This document shows positions 17,162 through 24,546 of a DNA stretch of 64,000 bases, piece after piece (positions within the stretch are counted from its first letter, which is position 1; every line of letters starts with the position of its first letter). The stretch comes from Acidipila sp. EB88 (GTDB lineage: Bacteria > Acidobacteriota > Terriglobia > Terriglobales > Acidobacteriaceae). A program made the position numbers and the translations under genes. The notes under the pieces are model-generated. The model was given only the letters and a program-made list of their open reading frames with translations, was not told the origin of the DNA and did no database searches. The stretch is taken from NCBI RefSeq assembly GCF_003858395.1, contig NZ_QWEV01000005.1:248001-312000 (forward strand), in the 5' to 3' direction.

Positions 17162-17194
17162 TGTCCTCCTGAACGCAGCGAAGGATCCGCGGTC
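17162..17194. repeat. REP-like intergenic repeat, copy 2
   Basis: CCTCCTGAACGCAGCGAAGG continues into ATCCGCGGTC. It differs from the copy at 14780-14811 at only a few bases. It sits in the gap after yajO. Confidence 0.6.
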
Positions 17195-17275
17195 TCGCCC
17201 TCCTCCACCACCCCCGGGCCAAGCAAAGTCCCAAATCACCACCATCTGCGCTATGCTCGCTCGTGCGAGGTGGCC

Positions 17276-18019
17276 GTGCCCCGTTCCCTGCTGCTACTCA
17301 GCTTTGTCTACACAACCACCGTGCTCGCGCCGGCCCAGTCCACGCCGCACATGCCGCCCGACTACCGCGGCGTCCTCCAGCGGGCCAGCGGCATTTTTGT
17401 CACACCCGTACCCGGCGCACCCTTCACCGCCACCGTCGACCTCGTTTCCAGGCACGTCCTCCCCGACAGCCAACAGGACGTAAGCACTACCCTCGCGCAC
17501 ATCGCCCGCGACGGAAGCGGCCGCATCTACAACGAGCGCCGCGCCATGGTCGCCAGCCTGCCAAAGGATCAGGACCCGCCCCTGCTCTCGGCCCTCATCT
17601 ACGACCCCACCAACCACCTGAGCACGTTTCTCAATCCCCAAACCCACCTGGCCCACCAGCAGACCCTGGTCCGCGAAGCCTGGAAGACCGACCCGCCCAA
17701 TCTCGGCAGCCACGACGGCGGCGTCCTCACCTCCCAGGCCGACCTCGGCAACCAGTTCATCCGCGCCACCCAGCTCCAGGGCACCCGCAAGGTCTGGACC
17801 GTGCCTGCCACTGACAGCGGCACCGGCCAACCCGTCACCATCACCGACGAGTACTGGTACGCACCCGCGCTCTCCATCTACCTCATCCTCAAACACAACG
17901 ACCCGCGCACCGGCGAGCAGATCGTTGCCGTCCAGCAGGTGGTCGCCGGCGAGCCCGACCCCGCCACCTTCCAGGTGCCCGCGCGCTTCCGCATCGTCGA
18001 TGAAACCCCGGCGCCCTGA
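17276..18019 (+). CDS. Secreted protein of unknown function
   Basis: About 247 residues starting at GTG 17276 (or GTG 17270), with GCGAGG at 17265-17270 as the likely Shine-Dalgarno. A Sec signal (MPRSLLLLSFVYTTTVLAPA, then QSTPH) is clear. The mature part has alternating strands such as FTATVDLVSRHVLPD, RIYNERRAMVA, VTITDEYWYAPALSIYLILK and GEQIVAVQQVVAGEPDPATF. The last of these resembles the end of outer-membrane lipoprotein-like or LolA-like beta-sheet proteins that test a response to a stimulus. I recognise no named family. It is likely periplasmic. An upstream extension of the frame into the repeat is rejected. Confidence 0.75.
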   Translation: MPRSLLLLSFVYTTTVLAPAQSTPHMPPDYRGVLQRASGIFVTPVPGAPFTATVDLVSRHVLPDSQQDVSTTLAHIARDGSGRIYNERRAMVASLPKDQDPPLLSALIYDPTNHLSTFLNPQTHLAHQQTLVREAWKTDPPNLGSHDGGVLTSQADLGNQFIRATQLQGTRKVWTVPATDSGTGQPVTITDEYWYAPALSIYLILKHNDPRTGEQIVAVQQVVAGEPDPATFQVPARFRIVDETPAP

Positions 18020-18140
18020 CGGCCTCTCGTAGTACCGTGAACTGCGAAGCGCCTCGCGACGTACCTGCTTGCACGAGACACCCGGGCCGGCCACCGCTCG
18101 CGGACCCGGGGCATCGCAGGCGCACAGGGAGACTTGATCC

Positions 18141-18896
18141 ATGCAGAACCGCATCCTCGGCACCACCATGCCCGTCCTCGAGTTCCTCCTCGATCCCAAC
18201 GACACCGTCATCTCCGAGGCCGGCGAACTCTCCTGGATGTCAAGCTCCATCCAGCTCACCACCCACACCCAGTTCGCGGGCGGCGGCGGCTTCTTCGGCG
18301 CCATCAAGCGCGTCGCCGGCGGCGGCTCCCTCTTTATGACCGAGTACCGTGCCGTCGGCGCGCCCGGCGAGATCGCCTTCGCCGCCAAGATGCCCGGACA
18401 CATCGTCCCCGTCGAGGTCGGCCCGGGGCAGGAGTTCTTCGTGCATCGCCACGGCTTTCTCTGCGCCACGCCCGCCGTCAACATCGGCGTTGGCTTCCAG
18501 CAGTCGCTCGGTGCCGGCATCTTCGGCGGCGACGGTTTCCTGCTCCAGAAGATCACCGGCCAGGGCATCGCCTGGCTCGAGCTCTCGGGCGAGCTCGTCA
18601 TGCGCGACCTGCGCCCCGGCGAAACCCTGCGCGTCCACCCCGGCCACGTCGGCGCCTTCCAGGCCTCGGTCAGCTTCCAGATCACCCGCATCCAGGGCAT
18701 CCGCAACATGATCTTCGGCGGCGACGGCATCTTCCTCGCCGCACTCACCGGCCCCGGCCGCATCTGGCTGCAGACCCTGCCGCTCCCGCAGCTCGCCCAC
18801 AAGCTCCAGGAATACATGCCCGGCGCTGCCCGCGAAACCGCGCAAAGCGGCGTAGTCGGTGGCATCGTCGGCTCCATCCTCGAAGGCATGCGCTAA
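18141..18896 (+). CDS. AIM24/TIGR00266 family protein
   Basis: 251 residues with the glycine-rich beta fold of the AIM24 (DUF124) family: MPVLEFLLDPNDTVISEAGE, SGGG-like GGGGFFGAIKRVAGGGSLFM, GLFLQKITGQGIAWLE-type strand (here FLLQKITGQGIAWLELSGE) and GRIWLQTLPLP. AGGGAGA lies about 10 nt before the ATG. There is no signal peptide, so it is cytoplasmic or membrane-associated. In yeast AIM24 is mitochondrial, but the bacterial proteins have no settled function. It lies 121 bp after a secreted unknown on the same strand. Confidence 0.88.
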   Translation: MQNRILGTTMPVLEFLLDPNDTVISEAGELSWMSSSIQLTTHTQFAGGGGFFGAIKRVAGGGSLFMTEYRAVGAPGEIAFAAKMPGHIVPVEVGPGQEFFVHRHGFLCATPAVNIGVGFQQSLGAGIFGGDGFLLQKITGQGIAWLELSGELVMRDLRPGETLRVHPGHVGAFQASVSFQITRIQGIRNMIFGGDGIFLAALTGPGRIWLQTLPLPQLAHKLQEYMPGAARETAQSGVVGGIVGSILEGMR

Positions 18897-18903
18897 CGCA
18901 AAA

Positions 18904-18935
18904 CGGCGCAGGGGGAACCCTCTCCCGCTGCGCCG
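18904..18935. terminator. Hairpin terminator between convergent genes
   Basis: CGGCGCAG (18904-18911) pairs with CTGCGCCG (18928-18935), with GGGGA/TCTCC pairing inside. It lies between the AIM24 gene and the AHSA1 gene. No strong U-tract is present. Confidence 0.55.
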
Positions 18936-18957
18936 CTCACTGCATTCCAACCAGCCG

Positions 18958-19467
18958 TTACTTCGCTTGCGCCACCTCCGCAACCACGGCAGCCAGCTTC
19001 TCCAGGATCTCGTTCCAGCCTTCCGTCTGGCCGCTTTCCGCTGCGTCCTCCGCACTTTCGTTGCCGATAATGGTGAGCCGGCACTGGCCGTTGCCCAGGT
19101 CTTCAAACAGCGTCACGTCAGGAGCATCGTCGATCGTCTCGTGTTCCATGCCATACGCCGCAGGCTCTACCTTGTTTCCCTGCGCGTCCGCAAAGTACAT
19201 CGTCGACACGATCTTCTCGAACGGCACAATCTCGTGGTACTCCCCGCCGTTCCAGAACTCCTTGCCGTCCGGCGATCGCATGCACAGAAGAAACTTGCCG
19301 CCCACGCGAAAATCCATCTTGCAGACCGGTGTCGTAAAGCCCTTCGGCCCCCACCACTGCATCGTGTACTGCGGGTCTGTCCACGCCTTCCAGACCACTT
19401 CGCGTGGAGCGTCGAACACTCGTGTGATCACCATCCGCTCTGTTTCACTTGCCGTCTTTTGTGCCAT
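18958..19467 (-). CDS. SRPBCC/AHSA1-domain protein
   Basis: 169 residues of the START-like AHSA1 family: ITRVFDAPREVVWKAWTDP, QWWGPKGFTTP, MDFRVGGKFLLCMRSPDGKE, WNGGEYHEIVPFEKIV and the C-terminal GWNEILEKLAAVV. These form a hydrophobic ligand cavity in relatives; the ligand is unknown. The start overlaps the upstream ArsR-type gene by 23 bp, a pairing seen in many bacteria. It is cytoplasmic. Confidence 0.92.
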   Translation of the reverse strand: MAQKTASETERMVITRVFDAPREVVWKAWTDPQYTMQWWGPKGFTTPVCKMDFRVGGKFLLCMRSPDGKEFWNGGEYHEIVPFEKIVSTMYFADAQGNKVEPAAYGMEHETIDDAPDVTLFEDLGNGQCRLTIIGNESAEDAAESGQTEGWNEILEKLAAVVAEVAQAK

Positions 19468-19801
19468 GTGCTTCCTCCGCTTTTTTGATTTGCTTCACCA
19501 CCACGTCCAGCTTGTCCAAACTCTCTTCCCAGAACCGCCGATACCCGATTGCCCAGTCGCTCACCGTCTTGATCGCCTCCGGCCTGAGCGTGCACACACT
19601 CTCGCGCCCACGCTTGGTCTTGATCACGATGCGCGCCCGCACAAGGTACGCAATGTGCTTCGAAATCATCTGCTGCGAAAGCGCAAACGGTTCTGTCAGT
19701 CCCTGCACCGAGGCAGGCCCGCGGGCAAGCCGCTCCACCAGCGCCCGACGCGTCGGGTCCGAGAGAGCTGCAAACGTTGTACCCAGCTTATCCACAACCA
19801 T
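19445..19801 (-). CDS. ArsR-family winged-helix regulator
   Basis: 118 residues: KLGTTFAALSDPTRRALVERL, then the recognition region PFALSQQMISKHIAYLVRA and a beta wing TKRGRESVCTLRP. The metal-binding cysteines of ArsR/SmtB are absent, so it likely senses something other than metal. It is the first gene of a two-gene operon with the AHSA1 protein. ACCATATGGT, a 10-bp palindrome, covers the start codon and could be an autoregulatory site. A TTGACA box (complement of 19824-19829) lies just upstream. Confidence 0.92.
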   Translation of the reverse strand: MVVDKLGTTFAALSDPTRRALVERLARGPASVQGLTEPFALSQQMISKHIAYLVRARIVIKTKRGRESVCTLRPEAIKTVSDWAIGYRRFWEESLDKLDVVVKQIKKAEEAHGTKDGK

Positions 19802-20358
19802 ATGGTAGTGGGTTTCGGAAGCGTGTCAACAGAAAACAACAAGTATTTTTCTGCGGATTTCGCCACGACCGACCGTGGAACAACCGCTACGATCCAACAG
19901 CAGCGTCCGGCTTCCAGTCGGTAGAACCCGGCTACCGGGTGAGCGCGAAGTTCAGCGGAGCGCGCGGCCGAGCAGCACAGTCACGCCGGACGGCGAGCCC
20001 TGCGGTGCTTACCGGAAACTCAGGGTCACAGCGCAGGCAAGCATCCATCGTCAGTGACGCCGCACCGGGGCACGTGTCATGGAACCATCGCGGGGAACAC
20101 CTGGGCGAACAGATCATTTGCCCTTCCCCACTCGCCTTGACTCGCCGTTGCGAACCACATCAGCCCTCAGCGATCGTCACTGTCCGATGCGCTTCCCGAG
20201 CACGCTGCAAGCAAACAAGCCGGCCAGGGCGGCCGGCCTTCACAACCCCATTCTCGCCTTCATCAGCAAAGCGAGGTTCAAAGCAAGCATCGAGGCGGCA
20301 CGATGCAGCAGCATCGCGCGCTACGGGCTCTGTACCCGCACGCTTGCTCTACCTCGTG
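19802..20358. other. Gap between the ArsR-type gene and the DUF2252 gene
   Basis: About 557 bases. Open frames here have no family resemblance and no ribosome-binding site. The right part contains the hairpin at 20217-20240. I see no recognisable RNA gene. Confidence 0.4.
20217..20240 (-). terminator. Probable terminator downstream of the DUF2252 gene
   Basis: GCCGGCC (20219-20225) pairs with GGCCGGC (20231-20237) around AGGGC. On the minus strand the stem is followed by TTGTTTGC. It is about 120 bases past the DUF2252 stop. Confidence 0.5.
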
Positions 20359-21561
20359 CTAAGCCGCACTCTCACCCAGCGCGTACCGCCGGCAATGCTC
20401 CAGGTATGCCGCCTCGTGCAGCGCCGCCAGGTCCAGCACCCCGCTCCACAACCAGCGCGGCGCATCCAGCCCCTTGCCATGCCGCGTCTTCAGCTCCTTG
20501 GCCCACGCCAGCCGTTCCTCGCGTGGCACCTGCCGCCCGTGCGCACGACCCACCACGCCCGCCATCAGCGAGGCAATCGCCACCGCTTCCTTCTGCTGCA
20601 ATCCCACTAACTCGAACTTCAGATCCTGCGGCCGCAGCTCACGCACAAACACCGTGCGCTGCCCGATCATTCCCGACAGCATCCGCTCTCCCAGGAACGG
20701 CGACAACGCACACGCCCCCGTCACCACGCGATCCGCGTTGTTCGCCGGCATCTTCACGCCCTTGGCATGCGGAGCAGCCGCGGCATTCGCTTCCTTGATA
20801 TCCAGCAGCCGATACTCCGGCCGCTTCTTTGTGCCGATCCCGAGCAATACCGCGTAGCGCAACTGCCCCAGCGAGCTGCACCCCTTCATCCAGTACGCCG
20901 CGTCCAGCAGCCGCACCTCGCGCGCGTCCTTGCCATCGATCCGCTGCACCAGGTTCTTGATGTCGTCACTGGCAAACAGCTTCTCCAGCTCCGCCCGCTC
21001 GGCAGCATTCAGCGACCAGAACTTTTTGCCAAGTGGAATCGTGGGCTTTACATTTTCAATCCGCTCTTCCGCCAGGTGCTTCCAGCGCCGCGTCTTCGCC
21101 TCCACCATCACCCGGCGAATCGGCTCCACCTCGTTGATGTCCACGCGGTTCGTCCCGCCCGACAGCGCCGTTACGTACCCGCTGATCATCTCCTCCAGCA
21201 TCAGCGCCGTCGTCACCCCCGGCAGGTCCGACGAGCGCGCCGCCATCGCCAGCGACAATCCCAGCCGCACAAGGTCATGCGCCGGGTTGCCGATCACCGT
21301 CTGGTCCAGGTCACGAATCTGGATGTCGATGTTTCCATCCACATCTGCCACCGGCCCAAGATTGCCCGTGTGGCAATCCCCGCAGATCCACACATCCGGC
21401 CCCGCCGGTAAGGCAGCCTGCACAGCCTTGCTCTGCAGCCACTGGTAAAACTGCACCGTGTTGCCGCGCACATACGCGTGCGCCGACTCCGCCATCTTTT
21501 CGTGTTGCCGACGTTGCAGCACACTCTTACGTTCCGAAGCATTGGGACGAGACTTGGACAC
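20359..21561 (-). CDS. DUF2252 family protein
   Basis: About 400 residues from the GTG at 21561, preceded by AAAGG at good spacing. A longer frame to 21669 has a Cys-rich, implausible N-terminus. Family features are ESAHAYVRGNTVQFYQWL, WICGDCHTGNLGPVADVDGN, IDIQIRDLDQTVIGNPAHDL and LRYAVLLGIG. The GDxHxxNxG and RDxD pattern resembles the catalytic loop of aminoglycoside-phosphotransferase/kinase folds. Members are usually annotated only as DUF2252, and the substrate is unknown. There is no signal peptide. It is monocistronic here. Confidence 0.88.
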   Translation of the reverse strand: MSKSRPNASERKSVLQRRQHEKMAESAHAYVRGNTVQFYQWLQSKAVQAALPAGPDVWICGDCHTGNLGPVADVDGNIDIQIRDLDQTVIGNPAHDLVRLGLSLAMAARSSDLPGVTTALMLEEMISGYVTALSGGTNRVDINEVEPIRRVMVEAKTRRWKHLAEERIENVKPTIPLGKKFWSLNAAERAELEKLFASDDIKNLVQRIDGKDAREVRLLDAAYWMKGCSSLGQLRYAVLLGIGTKKRPEYRLLDIKEANAAAAPHAKGVKMPANNADRVVTGACALSPFLGERMLSGMIGQRTVFVRELRPQDLKFELVGLQQKEAVAIASLMAGVVGRAHGRQVPREERLAWAKELKTRHGKGLDAPRWLWSGVLDLAALHEAAYLEHCRRYALGESAA

Positions 21562-22039
21562 TGAAAACCTTTCAACACAGAAAAAAACGCAGTTACCATC
21601 GCACCCACGAACCAGCCAGCCGCCGGCTCGACATGCCGCCGCAGCGCACACGAACAAGGCCCGCTCCACAATGAAGCGGGCCTTGATCGACTTCAGACTG
21701 GAAGGAAAACCCGGTCAGCCACCCATCACCGCATCCGGGCTCTTGCTCCCGGCAGCGCAGGTGCAACCGCATGTGAACGTCTGATGAACTTCCTACTGAG
21801 TGCCTAGGATGGATGGATCAGTACAGAAGTTGTCCACCCACCAATACCGTCATCCGCAGCAGCCACGCTCCGGCGCAGCAGCAACACCAGGTTGCCTCAC
21901 ATCTCACTTTTGAGCTGTAGATAGCGCAAAACCACGCACATCAGCAACACTCGACGCAGCAAGCCCGGCGTCCGCAAATGACCGCGATGCAAGCCCCTGC
22001 CGAAGCCTCCACCCGCGTCCCACCGGCCACAAGGCGCAG
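21562..22039. other. Gap between DUF2252 and DegT genes
   Basis: About 480 bases without a credible gene. Its one strong element is a perfect 11-bp stem (CAAGGCCCGCT, 21655-21665, with AGCGGGCCTTG, 21675-21685, 9-nt loop). This lies about 95 bases upstream of the DUF2252 start, in what may be its leader. Elsewhere the sequence is featureless. Confidence 0.45.
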
Positions 22040-23236
22040 CTAAGCCTTGCCCGTCTCCACCAGCACAGGCACCCCAGGCGCTTCCGCCGCGGCTTTCACC
22101 ACCGCCTCCTCCAGCGCCCGCGTCACCCGCTGCATCGACCGCCGCCCAAGATACGGATGCAGCGGCAGACTCAGCACATGCGCCGCCGCATGCTCCGCGT
22201 TGGGCAGCGTGCCAGCCGCCCGCTCACCCGCCTCGCTGCGCACAAACACCGGCTGCTGGTGCATCGGCACCGGGTAGTGCACCGCCGTCGGCACCCCTGC
22301 CTCGCTCATCGCCGCAATCACTGCGTCACGATGCTCCACTTCCACCGTGTACTGCGCATAGGGGCTCGTGCGCCCCGCACGGAGCTCCGGAATCCTCAAC
22401 AGCTTGCCCGTTTTCTGCAGGGCCAGCAGCGTGCCGTTGTACGCGTTCGCCACCTCGCCCCGCGCAATCAGCTCGCGATCAAACACGTCCAGCTTCGCCA
22501 GCAGGATCGCCGCCTGCAGCGTGTCCAAGCGCCCGTTGATCCCGATCTCCGAGTGGCGATACCGCGCCTCCTGCCCATGGTTGCGCAGCTGGTGCATCTT
22601 CACCGCCAGCGCGTCGTCATCGGTAAAGCACGCGCCGCCATCCCCATAGCCGCCCAGCGGCTTCGACGGAAAAAAGCTCGTGCACCCGATCGTCGACAGC
22701 GCACACGAGTGCCTGCCCTTGTACATCGCGCCAAAGCTCTGCGCCGCGTCCTCGATCACCGGCAGTTTGTGCCGCGCCGCGATCTCGTTGATTGCATCCA
22801 TCTCCGCCGGCTGTCCGTACAGCGCCACCGGCATGATCGCCCGCGTGCGCGCGGTAATCGCCGCCTCAATCAGCTTCGGGTCGATGTTGTACGTGTCGGG
22901 TTCAATATCCACCATCACCGGCACCGCGCCCAGCAGCGCGATCATTTCGCCCGTCGCGAAAAACGTAAACGGAGAAGTGATCACCTCGTCGCCCGGCCCC
23001 ACCCCAAGCGCCATCAGCGCCATCAGCAACGCGTCTGTGCCGCTCGAGCACGAGATACAGTGCTTCACCCCGACTCGTGCCGCGAGCCGCTCTTCCAGCT
23101 GCTTCACTTCGGGGCCAAGAATGTACTGGCCGTGGTCAAGCACCGCGTGGATGCGCGTATCAATCGAGTGCTTCAGCTCGCGGTACTGCGCCTGCAGATC
23201 GATAAACGGGAGAGGGGCTGGCTTCTGTTCGCTCAC
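22040..23236 (-). CDS. DegT/DnrJ/EryC1/StrS-family aminotransferase
   Basis: 398 residues, a PLP-dependent sugar aminotransferase. The pattern is PFIDLQAQYRELKHSID, LGPEVKQLEERLAARVGVKH, SSGTDALLMALMALGVGPGD, EVITSPFTFFATGEMI, VIEDAAQSFGA and the PLP lysine in FFPSKPLGGYGDGGA. The close fit to WbpE/WlbC-like enzymes suggests it aminates a 3-keto (or 4-keto) UDP-sugar for surface polysaccharide synthesis. No other sugar-nucleotide genes are adjacent, so the substrate cannot be inferred from neighbours. It is monocistronic. Confidence 0.93.
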   Translation of the reverse strand: MSEQKPAPLPFIDLQAQYRELKHSIDTRIHAVLDHGQYILGPEVKQLEERLAARVGVKHCISCSSGTDALLMALMALGVGPGDEVITSPFTFFATGEMIALLGAVPVMVDIEPDTYNIDPKLIEAAITARTRAIMPVALYGQPAEMDAINEIAARHKLPVIEDAAQSFGAMYKGRHSCALSTIGCTSFFPSKPLGGYGDGGACFTDDDALAVKMHQLRNHGQEARYRHSEIGINGRLDTLQAAILLAKLDVFDRELIARGEVANAYNGTLLALQKTGKLLRIPELRAGRTSPYAQYTVEVEHRDAVIAAMSEAGVPTAVHYPVPMHQQPVFVRSEAGERAAGTLPNAEHAAAHVLSLPLHPYLGRRSMQRVTRALEEAVVKAAAEAPGVPVLVETGKA

Positions 23237-23287
23237 GCCCTATTTTCTCACTTCATGCGCCGCACTCGCCGCGCCCCGCCGCCCAAC

Positions 23288-23316
23288 AGAAAAGGCCCGG
23301 CTCTTCGCCGGACCTC
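23288..23316 (-). terminator. Terminator of hemQ
   Basis: AGGCCCGGC (23293-23301) pairs with GCCGGACCT (23307-23315). On the minus strand the stem is followed by TTTTC. Confidence 0.7.
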
Positions 23317-23336
23317 TCCATGCGTTCACCAGCCAA

Positions 23337-24125
23337 CTAACCAAGGCGGTCCAGCATGTCCTCGGGCGTCATGCGGATGCACGTAAAAATCGGCGTGTCC
23401 CGCAGCGTGTACGGGCTGATCTCGGTCTCGCGCAACTGCTGCACCAGGTCCAGAAAATCCTCCGGGTAGTTCGTCTCGAATGCCACCACGAACTCCTGGT
23501 CATCGATGCCGAACGAGTACGTGGTGTTCAGCTTCACCCGCGGATACGCCTGCCCGATACGGATATGCTCGTTCATCAACCGCTGCCGCTCTTCAATCGG
23601 CAGGAGGTACCACGAGCGCGTCTTCCAGAACGGGTAGATAAAGATGTACCGCTGGCCGCCCGGCCGCAGCTTGGTGCGCGTTTCCGCCTGCGCATCATCT
23701 TCGCCATCGATGATGTACTGCGAACGCTTGGTCATCGAGAGATAGCTGTACGGCGTCTCAAGATACCCGCCCAGCGGCGTCGCCAGCAGCTCTGCGCGCA
23801 TCGCGTTCAGGTCGTCCACCGAGTAGCAGATCGACCACAACACCATGTCGCAATCGCCGCGCAGCCCCACCGTCGAGTACGACAGCGTCAGCAGCCGGTT
23901 CGGCTGGTTCCACTTGTGAAACACCTCGGCAAACAGCCGCTTGTGCTCCGCCCGCTCCGCCGCCGGCAAGCGCCGCCACTCTGGCAGAATCTTGTAAAAG
24001 GTAAAGCCGATCACCTGCCGCTTCACCGCCGGCTGGCCGCGCTTCGCAAACTGCTCCCCCGCGTCTTCCTTCGGGCCAGTGCCGGCTCCCTGCTGCACCT
24101 CGGGCGTTGCGACTGCGTCTGCCAT
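23337..24125 (-). CDS. hemQ: Coproheme decarboxylase HemQ (chlorite-dismutase fold)
   Basis: 262 residues. It converts coproheme III to heme b in the coproporphyrin-dependent pathway. The ATG at 24125 has AGGAG at 7-nt spacing, and the first 30 residues are a polar extension. The redox-active Tyr and Lys are in IYPFWKTRSWYLLP (Tyr164, Lys168), and the heme-ligand His is in RLMNEHIRIG (His187), matching Tyr145, Lys149 and His172 of the S. aureus enzyme. The distal chlorite-dismutase Arg is not apparent, supporting decarboxylase over chlorite dismutase. It follows the molbindin gene by 56 bp on the same strand. Confidence 0.93.
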   Translation of the reverse strand: MADAVATPEVQQGAGTGPKEDAGEQFAKRGQPAVKRQVIGFTFYKILPEWRRLPAAERAEHKRLFAEVFHKWNQPNRLLTLSYSTVGLRGDCDMVLWSICYSVDDLNAMRAELLATPLGGYLETPYSYLSMTKRSQYIIDGEDDAQAETRTKLRPGGQRYIFIYPFWKTRSWYLLPIEERQRLMNEHIRIGQAYPRVKLNTTYSFGIDDQEFVVAFETNYPEDFLDLVQQLRETEISPYTLRDTPIFTCIRMTPEDMLDRLG

Positions 24126-24181
24126 GGCGTATCTCCTCTTGCTGTCCAGTTTATCGCAGCGCTCCCGCACGCACCGCCGTG

Positions 24182-24397
24182 CTACTCCGTCATCAACAAC
24201 ACCTCGGTTGACTTGATGATCGCCACGATGCTGTCGCCCACCTTGATCCCCATCTCCTCCACGCTCTGCCGCGTCACCACGCTCTCGATCAGGTTCTCGC
24301 CCACCTGCACGCTCACCTTGGCCGTCACGGTGCCCAGCACAATCGCTTCCACAGTGCCGCGCAGCTGGTTTCTTGCTGAGATCTTGATGCTGTTCAT
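24182..24397 (-). CDS. Single-domain molbindin (Mop/TOBE)
   Basis: 71 residues, one TOBE domain: KISARNQLRGTVEAIVLGTV, AKVSVQVGENLIESVVTRQS and GDSIVAIIKSTEVLLMT. Relatives assemble into hexamers that bind molybdate or tungstate oxyanions in the cytoplasm as a store. ATG 24397 is preceded by AGGAG at 8-nt spacing. No modABC transporter is in the window. It probably shares a transcript with hemQ downstream. Confidence 0.93.
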   Translation of the reverse strand: MNSIKISARNQLRGTVEAIVLGTVTAKVSVQVGENLIESVVTRQSVEEMGIKVGDSIVAIIKSTEVLLMTE

Positions 24398-24546
24398 TCC
24401 ACACGCTCCTGCTTCGTCAGATGCGTCGTCCCCTCTACGCACGCCCGTTTGCCGTTCAATTACGGACGTACCATTGCTCCTCCGCGGCCGTGGCACTACA
24501 TTGGGGCAACTCTCACACCAGTCCCAGCAGAAAGGAAGCCGCCGGC

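Noticed and set aside
20359..21669. Longer DUF2252 start at 21669
   Set aside because: Cys-rich N-terminus without homology; GTG 21561 has a well-placed AAAGG.
24126..24404. N-terminal extension of HemQ past ATG 24125
   Set aside because: It reads through the molbindin gene in another frame, and AGGAG marks the ATG at 24125.
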